Shown here in pieces: positions 25,563 through 37,619 of a DNA stretch of 64,000 bases (the stretch's first letter is position 1; the number at the start of each line of letters is the position of its first letter). Both the position numbers and the translations under genes were made by a program. Under the pieces are notes generated by a model, which searched no databases, was not told the DNA's origin, and saw only the letters and a program-made list of their open reading frames with translations. This DNA comes from Pseudisothecium myosuroides (Eukaryota; Streptophyta; Bryopsida; Hypnales; Lembophyllaceae): contig OX637291.1 in NCBI GenBank assembly GCA_951799445.1, positions 14,386,501 to 14,450,500 of the forward strand, given 5' to 3'.

Positions 25563-26837
25563 CCCCTCAAGGCCCAAGGCCTTTTTTCTGCCAAAAAACA
25601 CTCAAAACTGCCATTTCTATAGCAAAGAGTAAAAAAAATTGAAAAATGTTTTTTTTTTTGTACATCTAACCGTAGGATCTTACACCTAATTAGTATAAAA
25701 AAGTGTAGAAAAATTTCAGAGTTTTTGACCGCACAAATTGCAAGATATCTACGTTTAAAGTAGAAAAAGCAAGTTTTTAAGTACATTGCACGACTAGATT
25801 TTTTGACTTTAAACATTTTTAACTTAAAATTTTTGCTCTATAGAGTTTTGAGCTTTAAATATTTATAGTGGAGAATTGAGTTGAGGGTCTAGGAAAAAAA
25901 TAAAAATTCAAAAAAACTTAATTATCATTCTTAAAATAATTGCTAAGTAGAAGTAGGTACAAGATAGAAGGAAAATCTAAAATATTCATATATTTTAGAT
26001 GGAATTAAAATGAACTAGAGTAAACCGGAAATTTACTGCACAACAACACCTCCCAATGACCAAACACTAATTGTACAATTCAACTACTAATTCAATTGTA
26101 ATGGGAACAAAATTTTGTATCTCCACCCAGTCATCGCACAATGTGCGGTGACTGGTGGCAAGGAATTTTTAACTAGATTTGAGCTTCATCACCTTCAAAC
26201 TGCAATAAAATTTGTAGGAAGAAGTCTTTTTACATTTTGTTTTTTGAAGGTATGACATTTAATAATCATGCCAAATTTCAAAACATGCAAGTCTCTATAT
26301 TTATATGGAAAAGGGTTTGAATTTTGTCTGTACGGCCGTGATTGGCAAGTTTACTATAATTTCAATGGTGAGATTGTTCTAGCAAGTAAACTAAACCATG
26401 AAAAAAAGAAAAGTTAAAAAATTTGAAAAATTGCATTCAAAAATGAATCGTACAAGTTATTTTTTTCAAAAAAATGCTCTAACTACCCAAAAAACAAGAA
26501 TGTCCATAACTTTTTCATAACAAATCCAAATGAAATGAATCAAAGCTTTCCACATAGACAAAAATATAATCTATGAGAAAAAAAATATTAAAAAAAAATT
26601 CAAATTTTTGCAAATATTTTTTTGCTGGTCGGGCTGCCCCCCGTCCCTTGCTTTAAACTTATTTGGTCATAACTATTGTTCCCAGGCAGCGATTGTGAAA
26701 AAAATTATATTCCCACAAAGCTTATCAATTTTTCTATCTTCAAAAAAAAGTTTCAAAAAATCACAACAAAAATTCAGCCCGTAGGTACTTGCCTGAAATC
26801 CCACTTGTTCTCCGAAGGGACAACGGTCCTTTAGGGG
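25563..26837 (+). mobile_element. TTAA-flanked non-autonomous element, copy 3, 1275 bp
   Basis: TTAA at 25559-25562 and 26838-26841. Left end CCCCTCAAGGCCCAAGGC; inverted right end CCCCTAAAGGACCGTTGTCC. Shares subterminal blocks AAACTGCCATTTCT and CTAACCGTAGGATCTT with copy 4 and, inverted, with copy 5. Orientation is arbitrary: plus means the CTAACCGTAGGATCTT block is near the left end. Confidence 0.8.
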
Positions 26838-27006
26838 TTAAGGAGATATATTCTATAGAATTGGAATATAATTGGATGGGGGGAAATAATATCATTTGCA
26901 TCATAACATTCAATAGCAATCAACTGGGCTACCTTTCCTGGAATAAAAGGAAAGCAGCTAGTAAAACTCAAAAAATATCTTGAATACTAGCGCATTCTTT
27001 ATTTCT

Positions 27007-27236
27007 AGAATATTTCACATCATTTAGTCTCCTGGCCGATGTTAAATATTCCACACTCATTAGTAGCTACAAGGGCAGGTGATCTTCAACAAAAGACTTG
27101 TCAGTGCAGCCTTTTCCCAACAAAATGATGCAGAATATTTCACATCATTTCATCCTTGGGAGATGTGAAATATTCCACATTCATTAATAGCTATGAGGGC
27201 AAGTGGCATTCAACAGGAGACTTGTTAGTGCAACTT
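27007..27236. repeat. Tandem duplication, period about 125 bp
   Basis: AGAATATTTCACATCATTT recurs at 27007 and 27132, with similar downstream sequence ending GACTTGTYAGTGCA. Each unit also has an internal inverted pair (AATATTTCACATC / GATGTGAAATATT). Confidence 0.75.
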
Positions 27237-27436
27237 CTACAATGCATTGTTGAAAATTCAATTTAAACATAAAAGTAAGCTTCAATGCTTTAAAATTCAA
27301 CATTAAAATATTCTGCATTCAATTTATGATTTCACCAACTACTTCACAACACTATTAAAGTCACTTGTTTACTGTATGTAAACTTGATAATGCAAGCTCT
27401 TTATATACATATCGGGTGGTAGGAAGTAAAACAATC

Positions 27437-27901
27437 CATATGGGATATGTAAATTAGACTAGTAGGAACTCAAAAGCTCATAGTTAAGTCAAAAGCAGGA
27501 ATTGTGTTTGAAGTAAAATTTCAGACCTCAATTAGGCATAGTAAAATAACTTTTTTCAAAAAACTTTAAACTTATAAAAGTTGAGAAATCAAGTTAGCTT
27601 TCATCTCCAAAAATCCGTTTGAGATTTCGATCCTCCAATCAAAAGTTATGGATAATTTTTGTGACATTTTCAAACATCTGCTCTGAATTTTGTCTATAAA
27701 TTTTGATTGGAGGCTTTAAATCTCAAAAGAATTTTTGGAGATGGAGTTTAACTTGATTACTCAGACTATTCTTAGTTCAATTTTTTTTTATAAAAAAATA
27801 TTCTACTATATCTAAATGAGGTATGAAATTCTATTTTGAACACACTTCCTATGTTTTGACAATGAGTGGTCAAGCTCTCATTTTCAAATTATCCCATATC
27901 C
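27437..27901. repeat. Foldback element, arms about 205 bp
   Basis: Left arm about 27437-27644, right arm about 27701-27901 in inverted orientation. Anchors: CCTCCAATCAAAA against TTTTGATTGGAGG at the loop, CATCTCCAAAAAT against ATTTTTGGAGATG, and CATATGGGATA against TATCCCATATC at the outer ends. The loop is about 56 nt. Confidence 0.8.
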
Positions 27902-29553
27902 TTTGAGGATTCATGATGGACAATGGATTTTATTACAGAAACAACCTCTCCACCCATTGTATCTACAAATGTCAATGAAGCACTCCCTGTATTTTGCCAT
28001 CAAAAATTATCATGATAGCACATGGACATTGGTATTTGATTCAATCAATCTTTTGGATTTTCGGCAAACCATCTTTACATTTATTTGTAGCTATGTTTGT
28101 TTGGTCCCAAAATTAGCAAAAAATAAGGCACACCATAACTTTCTTGCTAATATCTTGGTATTGAAGCTTACTTTAATTTTCCATGATGTGTGGATGAATT
28201 TTGTGGATGAGGATTCATGAGAGGAAAAAGTAGCCTCTCTAAAGGCTATTGAATGTTATGGATGAAATGTAGTGAAATAAATGACAACAACTCAAATAAA
28301 GGAAGTATTGGTATTAAGAAAGTTTTGGTTTAAAGTTAGCAATTTTCAACAATAAATGTTATAATTTTAGTGAGTTTCTATCTCTCAAAAAATTAAGATT
28401 TATATAGTATATTTTTACACTACACTATTTAGGCTTAAGACAAAACTTCAATGTGTAATAAAACCAAGGTTTTTCAATTTTTTTTTAAAGTTGCACCCAA
28501 AGAGAAGATATCATGCATGATGTTTAGATATTATCCATGTAAAGCAATATTCAAAAAAAGTCGTAGATCTTAAATTGATAATCAACATAAAGGCATTTAA
28601 CTTTGGAAATTCACTCATTTTTTTTAATTTCCAAAAATTGAATGTTTTTACACCTAGTTTAAAGCGTGGTTTTTATTGTTTAGTGGAAAATGACAACTTA
28701 AATAATTATAATAGTAATAGTAATGGAAGAATTCAATCATCCTCGAGAATGATGTTGTTTGGGTCATTGGATACATTGTTTTCTAAATAGTATTGTTTTG
28801 TGGCAAGGAATTCATTTGCACAAAGTGGCATTTGATTCTTTGGCCCATGATAGGAATCCTTCAATTATTTAATGTTATGATTCAATAGAACTTGTCTACA
28901 TGTGAGGTAGTGTCCTTCATTCTTGCATGGACAAGACTATTTCTATGTCTAATCTTGAACTTCAACTTCTCAAAGACATGTTGATCTACTAAAAATGAGG
29001 AATGTGAGGAGTAGGGGACATTTTCCTCAAATTTTATAAGTACTCTTGAAATTACAAAGTTTTCTTTTTACCTTCTTAACCCGCTTCTTAAATCAAATAA
29101 GTAGTCAATATTTTTTGTTTCTCTATCTTTAATTTTTTTTCCTTTGAAAAGCTCTTAGATATTAGAAAAACTTGAAAGATTTTATTTGTATTTAGCCTTG
29201 ATGTGTATATATGTCTCTCTTCACATATATGAATAGTCCATCCAATGTTCCTAATGATTGTATTGATGGAATGATGGGCCCTATTGTCTTGCTCAACCAC
29301 TCTACAATTGAAGAGTCTAATACAACATCCAAACTCTGCCAAATAGACCATGTCTATTATAGAAATGTATTTTTGAAATATAACTATAATAAATCCAAAT
29401 ATTTTAAAATATTAATTTTAAAATATTTGAGGATATTTGGGAATGTTTGAAGGAGGTTGTCTAATATATTTGACACTCATTTTAGAAGTTAGCTGACTTT
29501 AAGTGTTCCATACAACGTCAAATTGGAAAGAAATGTCAAATAAGGCAAAACTA
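27902..29553. other. Intergenic, no gene seen
   Basis: Very AT-rich. Short ORFs here have no recognisable domain. Confidence 0.4.
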
Positions 29554-29557
29554 TTAA

Positions 29558-30477
29558 CCTCTAAAGGCCCAAGGCATTTTCTGGCTCCGAACCCACTGAA
29601 AACTGCCATTTCTGCTGTGATCACTCCCTAAACCAAAAAAAAACTTTTTTTTAGAATCTAACCGTAGGATCTTGTACTTCACTTGTCTCAAATCATGTGG
29701 TAAAAATTTCATGAAGTTTGACCGTACGGACTGGAAGATATTAGCGTTTGAAGTTGGAAAAAGAAGTTTTTTTGAACTCTGGATTGCAATTTCAGATGAC
29801 TTTGACGGCCATTTGTGGATTTTTTTTGCACTACACACCATAAAGTTAAATTTTTTTATGTTGAACATTTGAGTTGAGAGTCGGGGAAAAAAATTTCAGA
29901 ATGCCAAAACTTGATTTTCACATATAAAAAAATTGTTAAGTAGAAGTACGTCCAAAATTGAACAAAATACTAAATCTTCAATAGCTCTTAGATGGAATTA
30001 AAAAACCATAATTCCAACGGTGGGATTGTTCTTGCAAACAAACTTTATTTTTTTCAAAAAAAAAATTTGAAAAATTTCGAAAATTGCATTCAAAAATGAA
30101 TTTTATAAGTTGTTTTTTGAAGAAGACGCTTAGATTGCCCGAAAAACAAGATTGTCCATAACTTTCTCATAAGTCCAATTAGAATGAATCAAAACTTCAA
30201 ATATAGACAAAAACATGATCTTTGAGAAAAAAAATCAAAAAAAAAAAATTCAATTTTTTAAAGTTTTTTTTTTCTGCCCGGCGAACTGCTTTTTTAACTT
30301 TGGGCGGCATAACTTTTTTTCTTGGGCATCGAAAGAAAAAAAAAATTATATTTTTGGAAAGCTAATGTGATTTCCTATCTTCAAAAAAAGTTTCAAAGAA
30401 TCAGGTCGAAATTTCAGGTCGCACGAGCCTGCCCGAAATCCCAAGTGTCCCCCGAGGGGACTTTGGGCCTTTAGGGG
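29558..30477 (+). mobile_element. TTAA-flanked non-autonomous element, copy 4, 920 bp
   Basis: TTAA at 29554-29557 and 30478-30481. Left end CCTCTAAAGGCCCAAGGC; inverted right end CCCCTAAAGGCCCAAAGTCC. Carries AAACTGCCATTTCT and CTAACCGTAGGATCTT near the left end, as copy 3. Confidence 0.82.
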
Positions 30478-30481
30478 TTAA

Positions 30482-31169
30482 TGGATCATCAATGGAAGCT
30501 ACATGAAAAATGTGAGGACTAGACTCACATTTGGCAAGTCTTTTTGTTTTTAAACTTCAAAGGCTACAAAGGCAAAGCCAATACTTGGCTTCATGTTTTT
30601 TTTTAGTTTTGAAGAGTTTGGATGAGGTCTTTGATTTGGTTAGTTAATTATTTTTTGAACTAACATGTGCAAAGTTTTTTGCTTGATCTAATGATATAAA
30701 GATTTTTACCCTTTGAGTCTTTAACATCATACTTTTCAATATAAGGCCAATCAAATATTCATTTCAATATAACAAATCTCTTGTTTATAATCTCTATGAG
30801 AGCTTACTAAAAGGGGAATGTAAATTTAGAGCTTTAGAGGGAAAATAAATCATAACAAGAAGAATCTCAAAATAAGATTTCCATTTTGACGATATATATT
30901 TTTTTTTCAATCTCTATATGAAATTTTTTAGAATCTTATTCAAAAATCATGGAGCAATTACATTGTTAAAGAATTGACTAAAAAAATACAAGAATATTTG
31001 AATGTGCTTCATCTATTTCATATAATTTTATAATATGCTTTTGAAAATGCCTTATATCTACCCACTAGAGTTAAAACCACAAACACTAATGAAATTAATT
31101 CATAAATGCTTCAACATCCATATTTGGGATGATGGTAATGCATAAAGTAGGAGGTGTGTAAAGTGCCTA
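30482..31169. other. Intergenic, no gene seen
   Basis: AT-rich, non-coding. Confidence 0.4.
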
Positions 31170-31439
31170 AAGTAGGTATTCCAAAACCGCCACTAATTGC
31201 TACTGTGCCTAATTACTAATATTAGACTGTTCAAATTCTTATTTATTCTTATTGGCAAGGGAAAGGAGGTTCCAATGCACTAAAGAACGCGACATTTGGA
31301 TATTGTATGCAAAAGTTATGAAGGAACAAAGTTTGGTTCTAAAAGAGTTTCTTTCACAAAGGTATATAACTGATTTTGGAGATGTACACACACTGAAGAT
31401 GGTGCTTTCAGGTGAGTGGCGCATTTGGGATGCCTACCT
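31170..31439 (-). mobile_element. AGGTAGG-family TA-MITE, 270 bp
   Basis: TA at 31168-31169 and 31440-31441. The sequence is the near-complete reverse complement of the 51468-51737 copy, with the same length. Ends AAGTAGGTATTCCAAAACCG and, inverted, AGGTAGGCATCCCAAATG. A 65-codon ORF inside is a by-product of the repeat. Confidence 0.85.
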
Positions 31440-31441
31440 TA

Positions 31442-32954
31442 TGATTTAAGAATTGGTTTGCAATTTGGAGGGGTTGACTTTTTCATAATATTTTTTGGTA
31501 AATTTTTTTTGAAAGACAAATGGAATTGGGGTGATTGCAAGAAACTCTTGTCCTATTTTTTTGTCCCCTTGACCTTGGATATGTGATTTTTTGCTTATAA
31601 TGTTTGCATTGTATGTTAGTTTTATACTTTTACATGAAATTAGAGATGAAGGTACATGTGGTAGTTGTAGATATTGATTAATTTCTTACATTTTTAAACA
31701 ATTATTTTACTATTTTTAAACAACTTCCAATTGGATGTCTACCTTGGCCATTTTGGTGGATTTTAGTACTATTTTTGACCCAAAAATGTGAATTTGAAGC
31801 TCAAAATTAGAATTTAAGGACTTTTATTAGAGTTACACATGCCCACAAAGAGATTTTATAAAAATAAGAAATTATCCACCTTTCACATGTGCTCAAAGTA
31901 CACTACCTTTGCGCAAGTATAGACAACACAATTAATTTTTCCTGAAGATGAAAATGGTTGAAAAGGAGTGTCTTCAAGTTAGGAAAAATAGATTTCTTTT
32001 TGAATTTATTGAATTTTTTTACTCTTTTCTAAAAATCAAACATCAAAGTGTCCATTTTCTTGGTATTTTCCATCATGCTTTTTTTGTGCATAACTTTTAG
32101 AGATAAATTTTTATAGGTCTGAAATTTCAAAGTCGTACTATTTTCAATGCTTTATAAATTATTCCTATTTTATTTCTTAAAAAAAATTATTTCAAAAGTC
32201 ACACTACTCACCGAAATAGGCCGTTTTCCCAAAATTTTCAGGTGTTTCTTGCAACGACCCTTGGCATCTAACTTAAGTCAATTCATATTATTTTTTATCC
32301 TTCATGGAATTTTTTATGAATTTTGAAGTTAGATTCATAAAAGCATCCACCAATTGATATGTTCATTGATGGTACACTAAAAATAGCAAAATGCACTTCT
32401 ATGTTAGAGAGTGCTTTTAGAGCCCAATTGCTTTAAGGACCTCCTATCTTAGTCCAAATACCTTTTCATTCATCCCAAAAATTCTTTAATCCTTTACCTT
32501 CCTTTATGACTAATTTCATGAAACTAAGGTCAATACAAGAATATAAGCAAAAATGTGCAAAAATCCAAAAATGATTTAGGCATTAAAGATTAAAACCACC
32601 CATTGGAATTAAAAAAGGATTGATCAATAATAGAGTCAATCGTAAAGTGGAAAGAATCCTCAATTTCTTTCCGTAAAAATAGCAAAAAACAAAGAACTAG
32701 AGATCAAACTCCTTATGGGTTCAAAATTGAGCTCTTTTGAGTTAACTTTGGTCCCTAGTTTTGCTTCTACCGATGAGAATTCATAGGTATGAGGCATATG
32801 GGACAAGGAGTTTATAATATTGTTTATTCATGAGGTAGGTAGCCCTCTTGCATCCTTGAAAAGAGAACCTATACTGATTGGACCAAAATGCCTCGTATGG
32901 CTGTTCAACCAACCGTAATTCTTGAATTGACAAATACATCTGTCCTAAATATCT
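31442..32954. other. Intergenic, no gene seen
   Basis: AT-rich. The stretch TGCTTTTAGAGCCCAATTGC (about 32411) resembles the outer end of the 11742 foldback (TGCTTTTAGAGTCC), suggesting a related fragment. Confidence 0.4.
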
Positions 32955-33880
32955 ATCAAAGCATAATACCTTCCCGACATGAGAAATCCCAATGTTGATT
33001 ATAAGATGTTATGTTGTGATTCCCAATAAAAATCTTTGAATTTTCCGCCTATAAATCTAACAAAGCATTATACCTTCCTAATTTGAAGAGGTCTAATATT
33101 GGTTATATAATATTATTATATTGTTACTCCCGATGAGAATCTTGGTTTCCCTGCCACGAATCTAACAAAGCGTTATACTCTTCTAACTTGAAAAGGTCCA
33201 ATATTGCGTATATAATGTTACGCTGTAACTCCCGATGAGAATCTTGAGTTCCCTGCTACGAATCTAACAAAACGGTTATACTTTTCTAACTTGAAAAGGT
33301 CCAATGTTGCTTATATAATGTTATGTTGTAACTCCCGATGAGAATCTTGAGTTCCCTGCTACGAATCTAACAAAATGGTTATACTCTTCTAACTTGAAAA
33401 GGTCCAATATTGCGTATATAATGTTACGTTGTAACTCCCGATGGGAATCTTGAGTTCCGTGCTACAAATCTAACAAAACGTTATACTTTTCTAACTTGAA
33501 AAGGTCCAATATTGCTTATATAATGTTACGCTGTAACTCCCGACGAGAATCTTGAATTTCCCTGCTACGAATCTAACAAAATTTTATACTTATCTAATTT
33601 GAAAAGGTCCAATATTACTTATATAATGTTATGTTGTAACTCCCGATGAAAATCTTGAATTTCCCTCCCACGAATCTAACAAAGCATAATACCTTCCCAA
33701 CTTGGAGAGGTCAATTATTGATTATACAACGTTATTATGTTGTGATTCCCCAGGAGAATCTTGAAATTCCTTCCACGAATCTATGAAAGGTTACAAAGCA
33801 TAATACCTTCTCCACATAGGGAAGACCAATGTTACTAACATAACATTTTTATGTCGTAACTCCCCATGAGAATCTTCCAT
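32955..33880. repeat. Satellite array, period about 105 bp, about nine units
   Basis: Recurring blocks AACTTGAAAAGGTCCAATATT, AATGTTAYGTTGTAACTCCC, GATGAGAATCTTGAGTTCCC and ACGAATCTAACAAA repeat at about 32989, 33088, 33196, 33300, 33406, 33506, 33608, 33716 and 33826. Central units are most alike; outer units are diverged. Confidence 0.88.
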
Positions 33881-34580
33881 TTAGAAGCTTAACTCAAGAC
33901 CAAGTGGTGCATTTATTGTCGGGACCACATTTCCAAATGAATTTGGCGACCGCATCTCCCCCACATGGTGGACCACATTAGCTTACGATTAGTCGATTAC
34001 CTCTAAACAGTGCTCCGTAATTTAATATTTAATATAATAACAGGGTTTAGCTACAGTAGGCCGGGTCGCCAATTCGCGAGATCCGTGCCGGCCCCCCGAC
34101 AATCGTCCCGGTTTTGGCGGAAAGACATGCTCTGACACCTGTGGCCTGGCTGTCGAATACCGGTAACGTGAAAAGCACACTGTAGTCACAATCCGACATT
34201 CTGTCAAAAACAAAACTAAAGAATAAAAGGAGAAACTCCAAGCCAGTCGTGAGGAGGAGGCATCAGGCGTGCCGGCTGTCGACAAACCTGATGAATCAGT
34301 CGTCAGGCATGGATTCCGTCAACAACAGCAAATAAAACAACTGGGTATATATATACAAAAGAATTAAGAAGAAGAAGAGAAGAACCGGGAGGAAAACCCG
34401 CCACTCACAGCGATCGAGAGTCATTAAACTTCAGAATGGTTCTTTCCATTTGTTCCAAAAAAACAAGAACAAAAAACAAAACTTCAGAATGGAAGTTACT
34501 GATGAAGTTATTTGGGGGAAAACGGAATCGAAGCGTCCGAGGGTGGGTAGGAGGAGAATCCAAATATAATTATTATATAA

Positions 34581-34815
34581 GATTACAACGGATCGATAGC
34601 ACACTTGGGAACCGAGGGGTCCGAGCTAGCTAGGACAGTAAGAGAATCAAAATACTCCGTATGCGATTACAACGAATCGATACCACACTTGGGAACCGAG
34701 GGGTCCGAGGGTAGTAAGAGAAAACAAGTACTGGCCGTGTGGGATTGTAACGGATCGATACCACACTTGAGAACCGAAGATCCAAGTATAAGATTACAAC
34801 GGATACCACACGAGG
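34581..34815. repeat. Tandem repeat, units about 80 bp
   Basis: GATTACAACGGATCGATA-CACACTTGGGAACCGA recurs at 34581, 34665, 34743 and, shortened, 34792. The stretch before it (33880-34580) is non-coding, with a GC-rich patch at about 34058-34160. Confidence 0.75.
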
Positions 34816-35147
34816 GACGAAATGGGGTGAAGTTCTTACTCTTCATCCGTTCTTTTCTCAGACTGCATGATCCAAGCGTAAGAAAAGCACAGAGTCTAAG
34901 TTAAGTTAAAAGCGAAAGAAAACTTCCAATTAACCCCACGACAACTGCTAGTACAGATCGGAGTTAACTGAACTAAAAGCTGCAACTGATGGTCCACGTT
35001 GGGTCAGTGATCGAAGGCGACACTGCAACAGTCGAAAAGCCACCTGCAAATTCACTGTACCGGGACCGAATCTCGAGAAATCCGAACCCGGACCAGAATA
35101 TCGTCCAGATTCGTCCGCCGTCAATCGAACCCCTGTGTCGACATTTC

Positions 35148-35240
35148 ATCAATTTCATCAATTTCACATCGGGCACTTCATCAATTTCACATCAGGCAGT
35201 TCATCGATTTCACATCAGGCACTTCATCAGTTTCACAGAA
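35148..35240. repeat. Short minisatellite, unit about 24 bp
   Basis: Four units of CACTTCATCAATTTCACATC type. Confidence 0.8.
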
Positions 35241-36421
35241 ACAAAAAACAAAAAACACGAAAAAAACCACACCATTCTCTAACTTCCAATTGAAGCATTG
35301 AACGTGTGCCCCCAATTTGTGGCCCCCCAAAAAAATTAAAAAAGAAAGACTAGAAATCTGATCCCCATGCCCACGACTCCACGACTCCACAGGACTCAGA
35401 GCTAGCCTAGCTAGCTCCGCCATACAGCAGCAGCTAGCCGCGGCGTGATCGAGATGACAGTTCTTTTTTGGCAAGCGGGGATCAGAGTCATGCCATGCCC
35501 CCTTCTGATGAAACTGAACCCCCCGTACCATGTTTTCTTGCAATAAATTAACTTGCTTGAGTGGCACCCCCCAAAAGAAATGAAACAAATGAAAAAAAAG
35601 TGAATCCACCATACATCACTTCATGGGTATTTAGATCTGCAAGTCTGCACAGATTCTGCATATATCACAGCTCTTCCTTTTCAAATTTCCATCCAGGATC
35701 AGTTCCATCTCGTAGTTTGCTTTTGAAGATCTGCTGCTGCTAGCTGTCCCTCCTTTCCGATCCCGGTTCCGATCGCATCAAACAACGGGCTTGCTAGCTC
35801 GATTGTTGCCCTGGGTACGTTGATTTGTCAATCTCGAGAATTTTGAGTTTGTTTCGATTCTTGATGTTGGGATTAATTGTTGGGAAGGGCGTCATTATCG
35901 TGCTGTCGAGTATTTCAGTTTTGGGTTTTTGTCAACATTTTGGTTCTTCGTGCAAATCAGCTGTATATTGTGTAGAGAGAGAGCCGTTTGTGATGCAGTT
36001 ACGTACGGTGCAACCTGCAAAGCGTGTTGATGGTGAGCAGGGACCCGACTGTCTGTTATTTATTTATTGATGTTTGGGTTGATGCAAAATTCGACGTGAG
36101 TTTTGCTGGAGAATGTTGGTTTATTTCGATTGTTGCAGCTAGCTAGTTGAGATTGATTGCATGTTACGAAGAACTAAGATTTGAAGTACGTTCTGAAGTT
36201 TTGACTCCACTGTTCTTAGTCAATATTTTGGGTTCCTGCATATGAGAGTCGTTTGAGATCCAGTTGCAGCTTGAAATGAAAAGCAGGTTGTTGATGAGCA
36301 AGAATTGCAATTCCGGATGTATTTGGGTTGATTCAAGTTCTGTAGCATTTGGATTATTGATTTATGTCCCGGGGCTGCGTGTGTATGCGTAGATCTTAGC
36401 TTTTCGTGTGGTGAAAATAAA
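35241..36421. other. Upstream region of the UPF0643-like gene
   Basis: No other gene supported. Probably holds the promoter and 5' leader; GTACGT-type sites near 35814 and 36000 could be donors of a leader intron. Confidence 0.35.
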
Positions 36422-37438
36422 ATGCCGGGGGAGCAAGAAGAGCGACTGCTTGCCCGAGCGGGCGAGGCGCCAGTTTACTGTGCGAAGGAGCTTGCAGCCA
36501 ATCAGTACGCGTACACGGAGCCGCTGACGACGCCGGTGGAGGAGCTTTTCGACTGGGACCGGGAGTTGCAGGAGCTGGCGACTTTCTATGGGCGCGACTT
36601 CTACTTGGTGGTATTCCGCTCCGTTCGCAAGATCTCCGCTGACACCGAAATCCTGTACAACGCCGACGCCCAAGCACAAGAAGAAGCGCGACTCAGCGGC
36701 GGATTGCTCAAGGTATGACCACGCACTTCCCAAAATCTCCCCAAGAAATCAATCAATTTCTCTATTAAGATGCCCGATTTGAATTAATTAGCGCCTGAAC
36801 AAAGCTCCAATCTAAGCATGTTTGTCGTACTTTTCAAAGATAGCTAGATCCACACACTAATGCAGAAGGGTGAGTTTGCAATCATTTTTGCAACTTTTAT
36901 GATTGCCAGAAGTTTATTAACAAATTTGCAACGACTTGAGATCGCAATAGGTTTTGCATCAGTCTAGGCAAAGATATGCATCAATTGGTTCTATGCCTAA
37001 GACTTTCGCAAAAAGTTTGCAGCTTTCTTGCAATGGTTTGCAATAGACCATGAGTTAAAGCAAAATACGGAACCTCTGCAAAACCATTGCAAAGTAATTG
37101 ATCAAGTGTTGCAACCGCTATTTCCTGTTGTAGTGCGATCAGTTTCTTTCGCAATATAGTGGAGATTTCTGTGACAATTAATTGTGTACTGTGTGTGTTT
37201 GTGAAATTGTTGTGTGTAGTACTGGTACGGAATCTTGAATGAGCGGCGCGAGTGCCTGGCGATGTGCATATGGGCCAGCCGCGAAGACGCAGTGAAGGCC
37301 ATTCACAAGCCGGCGCATCTCGTGGCCATGAAGCTGGCGTCTGCTATGTACGAGATGTATACATTAGAGAGATACTCGCTCAAGATTGATGAGAATCTCG
37401 TGCCCACCTTCACACTCCTGGGCAGCATGTCTTCTTGA
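36422..37438 (+). CDS. UPF0643-like protein of unknown function, two exons
   Basis: Function unknown. Exons 36422-36712 and 37220-37438 join in phase 0 to give 169 residues. The N-terminal part has PVEELFDWDRELQELATFYG and then DFYLVVFRSVRK. The most characteristic part spans the junction: SGGLLK, YWYG, RRECLAMCIWASREDA, then an Ala/Met-rich helix ending MYEMYTLERYSLKI. This order resembles the uncharacterised fungal UPF0643 family (SGGxLKYWFG...RNLATCxWxSREDA...), from memory. Exon 1 has clearly higher GC than the flanks. No signal peptide or membrane segment. It is followed by decayed partial duplicates of its own 3' end. Alternative: an old eukaryotic family also present in plants and algae. 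Confidence 0.75.
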
Positions 37439-37619
37439 TCATGTGGATCTCGAATCTCCCAGTATAATTAACACCGATAGTAGGATTGCATTTTTGTCAT
37501 ACCATGTGGCATATTTTTGACACATTCAAGATCAATTTGAAGGTCTCCATGCAGCATGATTTCAGTACCGAATCATTCAATGTGAGCATGAGTCTGTAGA
37601 TCTTTTCAGATCGAGCGCT

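Noticed and set aside
31252..31449. Plus-strand 65-codon ORF
   Set aside because: Entirely within the MITE at 31170 and open by chance.
35187..35612. Minus-strand ORF of 141 codons
   Set aside because: Low-complexity translation (His/Phe/Cys runs) reading across the minisatellite; no domain.
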